A stretch of DNA of 64,000 nt from Rhodoferax sp. (GTDB lineage: Bacteria > Pseudomonadota > Gammaproteobacteria > Burkholderiales > Burkholderiaceae_C). The stretch covers positions 1 to 64,000 of the forward strand of contig JARLJI010000113.1 in assembly GCA_031291295.1 (NCBI GenBank), read 5' to 3'. The notes under the pieces are model-generated. The model made no database searches. It had not been told where the DNA came from and worked only from the letters and a program-made list of their open reading frames with translations. Shown here piece after piece: positions 57,511 to 64,000 of the stretch. Numbering within the stretch: position 1 is the stretch's first letter; every line of letters starts with the position of its first letter. The position numbers and the translations under genes were made by a program.

Positions 57511-58224
57511 TCAGAATCCGAGGTAGGAGCGGCGGATCTGCTCGTCGTCGCGCAGAGCCTGCGCCGTGCCGGACATGACGGTGCTGCCGGTCTCGAGCAG
57601 ATAGGCATGGTCGGCAAGGTCGAGCGCGCGCGCGACGTTCTGCTCCACGAGCAGGATGCTGACGCCATCCTTTTCGTTGATCACGCGCATGATCTGGAAG
57701 ATCTCCTGGATGATCAGCGGCGCGAGCCCGAACGAGGGCTCGTCCAGCAGCAGCAGCTTTGGCCGCTGCATCAGCGCCCTTCCGATCGCCAGCATCTGCT
57801 GTTCGCCGCCGGAAAGAGTGCCCGCCTGCTGCGTGCGGCGCTCGCGCAAGCGCGGGAAGTAGGTGTACATACGCTCGAAATCGGCTTCGGCCTGTTTCCG
57901 TTCGCGGCGCAGGTACGCGCCGACGCGCAGGTTCTCCTCCACCGTGAGGTTGACCAGCGTGCCGCGACCGTCGGGCACGTGCGCGATGCCGAGCGCGGCG
58001 ATCTTCTCGGTGGCAAGGCCGTCGATCCGTTGTCCGGCGAAGCGGATCTCGCCAGCCGTGCGGATCAGGCCGCTGAGCGCACGCAGCGTCGTCGTCTTGC
58101 CCGCGCCATTGGCGCCGAGGATGGTTGTGATGCCGCCGACGGCCACCTCGAAGTTGATCCCCTTGAGCGCCCGGGTAGCGCCGTAGAAGGCTTCCACGTT
58201 CTTCGCTTCCAGCAAGGCAGCCAT
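57511..58224 (-). CDS. livF: LivF-like ABC ATPase
   Basis: GANGAGKTTTLRALSG; LSGGEQQMLAIGRALMQRPKLLLLDEPSFGLAP. Confidence 0.92.
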   Translation of the reverse strand: MAALLEAKNVEAFYGATRALKGINFEVAVGGITTILGANGAGKTTTLRALSGLIRTAGEIRFAGQRIDGLATEKIAALGIAHVPDGRGTLVNLTVEENLRVGAYLRRERKQAEADFERMYTYFPRLRERRTQQAGTLSGGEQQMLAIGRALMQRPKLLLLDEPSFGLAPLIIQEIFQIMRVINEKDGVSILLVEQNVARALDLADHAYLLETGSTVMSGTAQALRDDEQIRRSYLGF

Positions 58225-59015
58225 CAGGCGGTCTCCGTTCCGAGATAGGCGCGAACCACCTCATCGTGCGCCTGCACATGCGCCGGCGGACCGTCGGCGA
58301 TCTTGCGGCCGAAATTCATCGCGATCACCTGGTCGGAGACGCGCATCACCAGATTCAGGTGGTGCTCGACCAGCAGCACGGTGACGCGGAAACGGTCGCG
58401 TACGTCTATGATCAGCTGACGCAAGCCGTCCACTTCCTCGTGGTTCAGGCCGGCGGCAGGCTCGTCCAGCAGCAGCAACTTGGGATCGGCCACCAGGGCG
58501 CGTGCCATCTCGACGCGCTTGCGCGTGCCGAACGACAGGTTGCGTACCGGCGTGTCGGCCGCGTCGCGCAGCGACAGTAGTTCCAGCAGCTGATCCGTAC
58601 GCACTCCAACCTGCTCCTCCTCGCGGCTGACCGAGGGCAGCCGCAGCGCGTTGGCGATGTAGCCGCTGGCAGTGCGGCAGTGGCGCCCCACCATGACGTT
58701 CTCGCGCACCGTCATCGCCGGGAACAGCGCGACGTTCTGGAAGGTCCGTCCGATCCCGCAGGCGGCGATCGCATGCTGGGGCTTGGCCAGCAGGTCCTCG
58801 CCCTCGAAAAGGATCGCGCCCGCGTGCGGCGTGTACAGACGGGAGAGGCAGTTGAACAGCGTCGTCTTGCCAGCGCCGTTGGGGCCGATGACGCCGCAGA
58901 TCTGGCCACGCTGGACCTCGAACGAAATGCCATCGAGAGCGACGATGCCCCCGAAGCGCACCGACAGGTCGGTCACGCGCAGCAAGGAATCGGCAGTGGA
59001 TTGGGGCGTAGTCAT
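58224..59015 (-). CDS. livG: LivG-like ABC ATPase
   Basis: MTTPQSTADSLLRVTDLSVRFGGIVALDGISFEV; GPNGAGKTTLFNCLSRLYTPHAG. Confidence 0.92.
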   Translation of the reverse strand: MTTPQSTADSLLRVTDLSVRFGGIVALDGISFEVQRGQICGVIGPNGAGKTTLFNCLSRLYTPHAGAILFEGEDLLAKPQHAIAACGIGRTFQNVALFPAMTVRENVMVGRHCRTASGYIANALRLPSVSREEEQVGVRTDQLLELLSLRDAADTPVRNLSFGTRKRVEMARALVADPKLLLLDEPAAGLNHEEVDGLRQLIIDVRDRFRVTVLLVEHHLNLVMRVSDQVIAMNFGRKIADGPPAHVQAHDEVVRAYLGTETA

Positions 59016-59083
59016 AAGTTTTCGCGCAGCCCGGTCGGACCAAGCGGGGAATGGCAGCCAGTATTCGCTGGCGCGAGCTGCTC

Positions 59084-59150
59084 GTCTGTCCCCTGCCGGT
59101 GGTACACGGCGCCGGCGGGGAAATCCTTGTCCCTTGCGATGGGGACTGAC
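59084..59150. promoter_or_regulatory. Two oppositely oriented operator motifs in the divergent livG/P450 promoter
   Basis: 59084-59105 minus: GTACCA-CCGGCA-GGGGAC-AGAC; 59129-59150 plus: GTCCCT-TGCGAT-GGGGAC-TGAC. Confidence 0.7.
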
Positions 59151-59208
59151 GCCGGAGCGGTCGCTGCCTACAGTCGGCTCAATCCCCCAACTCGCCACAA
59201 AGGCGTAT

Positions 59209-60405
59209 ATGACCGTGCTGCACTCGCCGAGCCCGCTTGCCATCGACCCGTACGGGATGGACGTACTGCTCGATCCCTATCCGTTCCACGACGAACTGCG
59301 CGCCGCCGGGCCAGTGGCGCACATCACCGCCCACGACGTGTACGCGGTCGGCCAGTATGAGGCGGCCGCCGCCGTGCTGGGCGACTGGAAGCGCTTTTCC
59401 ACCACCGGTGGCATCGGGCTGGCCGACGCGCGCAAGCCGGGGGCGAACTTCCGTCCGCTCAACGCGCTGCTCGAGGTCGACCCGCCCGACCACGCCAGAC
59501 TGCGCAGCGTGGTCAACCGGATTCTCTCGCCCGCCACCGTCCGCGGCTGGCGCGCGACGATGGAACACGACGCGGCGCAGTTGGTCGACCGCCTGCTGCA
59601 GGACCCCGAGATCGAGGCCGTGGAAGATCTGGTGGAAGCCTATATCTTCAAGGTGTTCGTGGACGCGGTGGGCGTGCGCTTCGACCGCGACGCGATCCTC
59701 GCCATCGGCGCAATGAGCTTCAATCAGAGCGGCCCGCCGAACGCGCTGTTCCACGAGGCGATGCGGCGGGTCCAGCCCTACCTGCAATGGTTCGAGGACA
59801 GCCAGCGGCGCGAGCACGTCAAGCCCGGCGGCGTGGCTTGGCAATTCTTCCTGGCCGAGGACGCGGGCGAGATCGCACCCGGCATCGCCTCCAACCTCAC
59901 GCGCACCTTCGTGCGCGGCGGCATGGATTCCACCATCGCCGGACTCGCGTCCACGCTGATGCACCTGTCCCGCAGCCCGTCGCAATGGCAGTGGCTGCGC
60001 GAGCAGCCATCGCGCGCCCGCGGCGCCTTCGAGGAAGGCGTGCGAATGGAGACGCCGTTCCAGGTGACCTACCGTGTGACCACCGGCGAAACGGAGCTCG
60101 GCGGCGTGGCGCTGGAGGCCGGTCGCAAGGTCGGCATCTTCCTGGGCGCCGCCAACCGCGACCCGCTGCGCTGGAATGATCCGCACGGCTACGATGCCGC
60201 GCGCATCACCGTCGGCCACATGGCCTTCGGCGGCGGCGACCACAACTGCATCGGCCAGATGATGGCCCGGCTGGAGGCCGAGTGCCTGCTGGGCGCCCTG
60301 CTCGCTCGCGTCAAGTCGATCGAGCCGGCCGGGGCGGCGACCTGGCGTCCGGTCAACCAGATGCGCACGCTCGACAAACTGCCGCTGCGGCTGGTGCCGC
60401 AGTAG
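59209..60405 (+). CDS. Cytochrome P450 (clade of 25940 and 45010)
   Basis: MAFGGGDHNCIGQMMARLEAECL; GLADARKPGANFRPLNALLEVDPPDHARLR. Confidence 0.93.
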   Translation: MTVLHSPSPLAIDPYGMDVLLDPYPFHDELRAAGPVAHITAHDVYAVGQYEAAAAVLGDWKRFSTTGGIGLADARKPGANFRPLNALLEVDPPDHARLRSVVNRILSPATVRGWRATMEHDAAQLVDRLLQDPEIEAVEDLVEAYIFKVFVDAVGVRFDRDAILAIGAMSFNQSGPPNALFHEAMRRVQPYLQWFEDSQRREHVKPGGVAWQFFLAEDAGEIAPGIASNLTRTFVRGGMDSTIAGLASTLMHLSRSPSQWQWLREQPSRARGAFEEGVRMETPFQVTYRVTTGETELGGVALEAGRKVGIFLGAANRDPLRWNDPHGYDAARITVGHMAFGGGDHNCIGQMMARLEAECLLGALLARVKSIEPAGAATWRPVNQMRTLDKLPLRLVPQ

Positions 60406-60438
60406 GCGGGCCTCACCCTCTCCCAAGGAAGAAACATC

Positions 60439-62136
60439 ATGATCGAAACAGACATCGTGGTCATCGGCAGCGGCGCGGCCGGCCTTACCGCGGCCATCAC
60501 TGCCTGCAAGCTGGGGCTGGAAGCGCTGGTGGTCGAAAAGACCGGTCACTTCGGCGGCACCACCGCCTACTCCGGCGGCGCGCCCTGGATTCCCTGCAAC
60601 CACGTCATGAAGCAGATCGGCCTGGACGATTCGCGCGAGGCGGCCGATCGCTACCTGCGCGCCGTGCTCGGCGAGGCCTACCGCGAAGAGCTGGTGCAGC
60701 AGTACCTGGACAATGCGCCGCGGATGCTGCAGTTCCTGGAGAGCAATTCGCAGGTTCGCTTCAAGCCCTTCCCGCTGCCCGACTACGAATCCGAGCTGCC
60801 CGGCGCAGCGCGCTGCCGCTCGCTGCTGACGCCAGAATTCGACGGCCGCCTGCTGGGCAAACGGCTGGCCGAGCTGCGTCAGCCACTGCCGCAGCTGATG
60901 CTGTTCGGCAGCATGCAGATCGAGGGCGCCGACATCCACCCGATGCGTCACGCCCTCAAGACCTGGGCCGGCTTCAAGCACACAGCCAAGGTGATGCGCC
61001 GCTTCGTGCTGGACAAGTTGCGCTACGGCCGCGGCACCCGGCTGGTCAACGGTAACGCGCTGGCGGCGCGGCTGTTCCACTCCGCCATCGAGGCCGGCGT
61101 GACGTTGTGGAAGAACACGCCGGCGCTGGAGCTGGTGATCGAAAACGGCGCGGTGCGCGGCGTGGTGGTTGAGCAGGACGGCAAGCGCGTCACCGTGAAA
61201 GCCCGGCGCGGCGTGCTGCTCGCCACCGGCGGCTTCGGCGCCAACGAGAAGATGCGAGCGAAATACATCCCCACGCCCGAGCATCACTACTCGCTGCAGC
61301 CCGAAGGCAACGTGGGTGACGGCATCCGCATCGGCCTGGCCGCCGGGGCGGTGCACGACCCTGTGCATGCCGGTGACTGCATCTGGACGCCGGTCTCCGT
61401 GCTGCGCAAGCCGGACGGCAGTATCGTGAAGTACCCGCACATCTTCATCGACCGGGCCATGCCCGGCTGCATCGTCGTGGACCCGGGCGGCAAGCGCTTC
61501 GTCAACGAAGGCGCCTCTTACCAGACTTTCGTGGGCACCATGCACCAGCGCGGCCTGACCACGGTACACCTGATCGCCAACCGCGACTTCCTGCGCAAGT
61601 ATGGGCTGGGACTGGCCCGGCCGGCGCCCTTTAGCGAACGCGCCTATGTGGAATCCGGCTACCTGATCGAGGCAGCCACGCTGGCCGAGCTGGCAGCGCG
61701 CATCGGTGTCGATGCGCGCCAGCTGGAAACCACGGTGCGCCGCTTCAACGAGGGCGCGCTGCGCGGCGAGGACCTGGAATTCGGCAAGGGCGCCGACGCC
61801 CATTCGAAGTTCCGCGGCGACCAGACCCACCAGCCCAACCCCAGCCTCGGGCCGATCGGCGACGGTCCTTACTACGCCGTCGCGCTGCACCCGGGCGACC
61901 TGAGCACCGTCGGCGGCCTGGACACCAACGGCAGCGCGCAAGTGCTGGCGGCCGACGGCACGCCAATCCAGGGGCTGTATGCCGCAGGGCTGGACATGAA
62001 TTCAATGATGCGCGGCCGCTACCCCGGCGGCGGCTCCAGCATCGGCCCGGCCATGACCTTCGGCTACATCGCCGCGCGCCACATGGCACCGGGCACGGTC
62101 AGGGCCGACCAGCACGAACTGGAGGTGGCAGCATGA
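60439..62136 (+). CDS. FAD-dependent dehydrogenase, 3-ketosteroid delta-1-dehydrogenase-like (FAD_binding_2)
   Basis: DIVVIGSGAAGLTAAITACKLGLEALVVEKTGHFGGTTAYSGGAPWIPCN; C-terminal GLYAAGLDMNSMMRGRYPGGGSSIGPAMTFGYIAARH. Confidence 0.87.
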   Translation: MIETDIVVIGSGAAGLTAAITACKLGLEALVVEKTGHFGGTTAYSGGAPWIPCNHVMKQIGLDDSREAADRYLRAVLGEAYREELVQQYLDNAPRMLQFLESNSQVRFKPFPLPDYESELPGAARCRSLLTPEFDGRLLGKRLAELRQPLPQLMLFGSMQIEGADIHPMRHALKTWAGFKHTAKVMRRFVLDKLRYGRGTRLVNGNALAARLFHSAIEAGVTLWKNTPALELVIENGAVRGVVVEQDGKRVTVKARRGVLLATGGFGANEKMRAKYIPTPEHHYSLQPEGNVGDGIRIGLAAGAVHDPVHAGDCIWTPVSVLRKPDGSIVKYPHIFIDRAMPGCIVVDPGGKRFVNEGASYQTFVGTMHQRGLTTVHLIANRDFLRKYGLGLARPAPFSERAYVESGYLIEAATLAELAARIGVDARQLETTVRRFNEGALRGEDLEFGKGADAHSKFRGDQTHQPNPSLGPIGDGPYYAVALHPGDLSTVGGLDTNGSAQVLAADGTPIQGLYAAGLDMNSMMRGRYPGGGSSIGPAMTFGYIAARHMAPGTVRADQHELEVAA

Positions 62137-62966
62137 TCGACTACGGACTGAAGGACCGGGTGATCTTCATCACCGGTGGCGGCTCGGGCATCGGCCGCGC
62201 CATCGCCTTGCTGGCGGCACGCGGCGGCGCCCGCGTCGCAGTCGCGGACGCCGTGGCCGAGCGCGCCACGCAGGTCGCCGCCGAACTGCGCGACCTGGGC
62301 ATGCAGGCGATGGGTGAACTGCTTGACGTACGCGACTCGCAGACTTGCGACAACGTGGTCGCGCGCGTCGAGGAGCAACTCGGTCCGCTCGACGGCATGG
62401 TGGCCTGCGCAGGCATCTCACCGCCCTCGGCCGCCACCGATATGGGCGACGAAACCTGGTCGCGCTGCCTGGACGTCAACCTCACCGGCATGTTTCGCTC
62501 GATCCGTCCCGTCGGCCAGCGCATGGTGCAACGCAAGCGCGGCGCCATCGTGACGATCTCCTCGGTGGACGGCCTCGGCGGCCACGCCGGCCGCGCGCAC
62601 TACAGCGCTTCCAAGCACGGCGTGATCGGTCTCACGCGCGCGTTGGCGATCGAATGGGGCCGCCATGGCGTGCGCGTCAACTCCGTCGCACCGGGCGTCG
62701 TCGACACGCCGCTGCTGCGCGCCAACATTCCGCCGGACCACCTGCAGTACGCGATGCTCGACCGCATCCCCATGGGTCGCCTCGCGCGCGCCGAGGAACA
62801 GGCCGGCCCGACGCTGTTCCTGCTGTCCGACGCCGCGAGCTATCTCACCGGCTCCGTGATGACCGTCGACGGCGGCACCTCGGCCGGCTACTTCACGCGC
62901 TGGAATGGCGCCGACCTCGGCTCGCGTGCGCTGCTCGAGGCTGGCGCCTACGGCGAACCCCAGTAA
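62133..62966 (+). CDS. SDR family oxidoreductase
   Basis: VIFITGGGSGIGRAIALLAARGG; YSASKHGVIGLTRALAIEW. Confidence 0.92.
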   Translation: MIDYGLKDRVIFITGGGSGIGRAIALLAARGGARVAVADAVAERATQVAAELRDLGMQAMGELLDVRDSQTCDNVVARVEEQLGPLDGMVACAGISPPSAATDMGDETWSRCLDVNLTGMFRSIRPVGQRMVQRKRGAIVTISSVDGLGGHAGRAHYSASKHGVIGLTRALAIEWGRHGVRVNSVAPGVVDTPLLRANIPPDHLQYAMLDRIPMGRLARAEEQAGPTLFLLSDAASYLTGSVMTVDGGTSAGYFTRWNGADLGSRALLEAGAYGEPQ

Positions 62967-62992
62967 CTCTTTTCAACACCTAGGCATCACCC

Positions 62993-63724
62993 ATGAAAAA
63001 CCTGTTCGACCTGCGCGGCGAGCGCATCCTCATCACCGGCACCGGCGGCGCCATCGGCGGCGCCACGGCGCGCGTCTGCTCGGCACTCGGCGCCGAGCTG
63101 ATCATCACCGACCTGAAGGCTCCGACCGAACTTGCCAGCGAAATCGGCGCTCGCGCCGTCGCGCTCGACAACACGAAGCGCGACGACGTCAACGCCGTGT
63201 TCGCGGATGCCGGCCAGCTGGACGCCATGATCGACTGCAGCGGTTACTACGTGAAGGGCGACTGGCTCGACGGCGGCGACGAATGGGAAACGCTGCTCGC
63301 TCGCACCATGGACATCAACGTCAAGGGGCCGGTGAACCTGATCCGCGCCTGCATGCCGGCCATGATGAAGCGCGGCAGCGGCCGCATCGTGCTGACCAGC
63401 TCGATGGCCGCACGCAATGCGGGCTCCACGCTGGCGGTCGAGCCGGCCTATGCAGCTTCCAAGGGCGGTCTGCAGGCGCTGGTGCGTTACTTCGCGCGGC
63501 AGGCGGCGGCCCATGGTGTGGTCGTCAACGGCATCGCGCCGGGCCCGATCCTAACGCCGCTACTGGTCTCAGCCAACCAACCATTTGCCCTGGACAGTTA
63601 CCCGATGAAGCGCTTTGGCCAGCCCGACGAGATCGGCTGGCCGGCGGCCTTCCTGGCCTCGCGCGGCGCCACCTTCACCACCGGCGCGGTGCTCGACGTC
63701 AACGGCGGCATGTGCTTCTCCTGA
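62993..63724 (+). CDS. SDR family oxidoreductase
   Basis: ILITGTGGAIGGATARVCSALG; YAASKGGLQALVRYF. Confidence 0.9.
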   Translation: MKNLFDLRGERILITGTGGAIGGATARVCSALGAELIITDLKAPTELASEIGARAVALDNTKRDDVNAVFADAGQLDAMIDCSGYYVKGDWLDGGDEWETLLARTMDINVKGPVNLIRACMPAMMKRGSGRIVLTSSMAARNAGSTLAVEPAYAASKGGLQALVRYFARQAAAHGVVVNGIAPGPILTPLLVSANQPFALDSYPMKRFGQPDEIGWPAAFLASRGATFTTGAVLDVNGGMCFS

Positions 63725-63737
63725 CCGAAGTTCCGCG

Positions 63738-64000
63738 ATGAGCAACCTCTCAGCCCTGTGGCAGCCGGTGCGCATCGGCCACGTCGAAACGCGCAACCGG
63801 ATCTACCTGCCGGCCCACCAACCCAGCCTGCCGCCGCTGGAATACGGCGCCTACCTGGCCGAGCGCGCACGCGGCGGCGTCGGCCTGATCGTGACGCACG
63901 GCTTCCACGTGCACCCGGCCAGCGCGCGCGCTGGCGTCTCGCCCTGGGAGCCGGCCTGGGCCGACGCCGTGCACAAGTTCGTGGCGCCGGCCAAGTCGCT
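63738..64000 (+). CDS. NADH:flavin oxidoreductase / Old Yellow Enzyme family, truncated by window end
   Basis: MSNLSALWQPVRIGHVETRNRIYLPAHQPSLPPLEYGAYLAERARGGVGLIVTHGFHVHPAS. Confidence 0.85.
   Translation, partial: MSNLSALWQPVRIGHVETRNRIYLPAHQPSLPPLEYGAYLAERARGGVGLIVTHGFHVHPASARAGVSPWEPAWADAVHKFVAPAKS

Noticed and set aside
15141-59150. GTCCCC..GGGGAC motifs as rho-independent terminators
   Set aside because: No T-tracts, located before genes not after them, and the directional TGAC/AGAC tail follows the downstream gene. A 5'-UTR hairpin role is less likely but not fully excluded.
59179-61941. 920-aa minus-strand ORF
   Set aside because: Antisense to a P450 and a KstD-like gene with clear motifs; low-complexity H/R/A-rich translation typical of spurious high-GC ORFs.
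1-64000. CRISPR arrays, rRNA genes, intact tRNAs, toxin-antitoxin or defence systems
   Set aside because: None recognised by eye; no regular spaced repeats of CRISPR type and no complete tRNA cloverleaf found.

Overview
GC-rich window, Burkholderiales-like by protein content. It has two parts. (A) About 1.3-9.9 kb is a mobile or plasmid-derived module. It contains a 3'-half tRNA (Val-CAC-like) next to its native terminator (att-scar-like), an AlpA-like/RepB-primase/D5 primase-helicase replication block, a relaxase-only MobF protein, a perfect 22-bp oriT-like inverted repeat, and a divergent StbABC-like ParA operon. IS3-family remnants lie at both edges. (B) About 10-64 kb is a large uncharacterised oxidative catabolic gene set: five intact P450s plus one decayed P450, two [2Fe-2S] ferredoxins, a ferredoxin reductase, many SDRs, two acyl-CoA ligases, a thiolase, NIPSNAP, DUF3237 and PPC-domain proteins, a KstD-like FAD dehydrogenase, an OYE, and three branched-chain-type (Liv) ABC transporters. 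The most notable unexplained signal is a recurring directional operator, GTCCCC-N6-GGGGAC-[TA]GAC, found upstream of almost every transcription unit in part B. It is usually 30-80 bp before the start codon with its tail pointing at the gene, and it occurs as mirrored pairs in two divergent promoters. It looks like an undescribed regulon; the solo LuxR-type regulator at 35.9 kb is the best candidate to bind it. All functional names come from reading protein motifs by eye; no searches were run.
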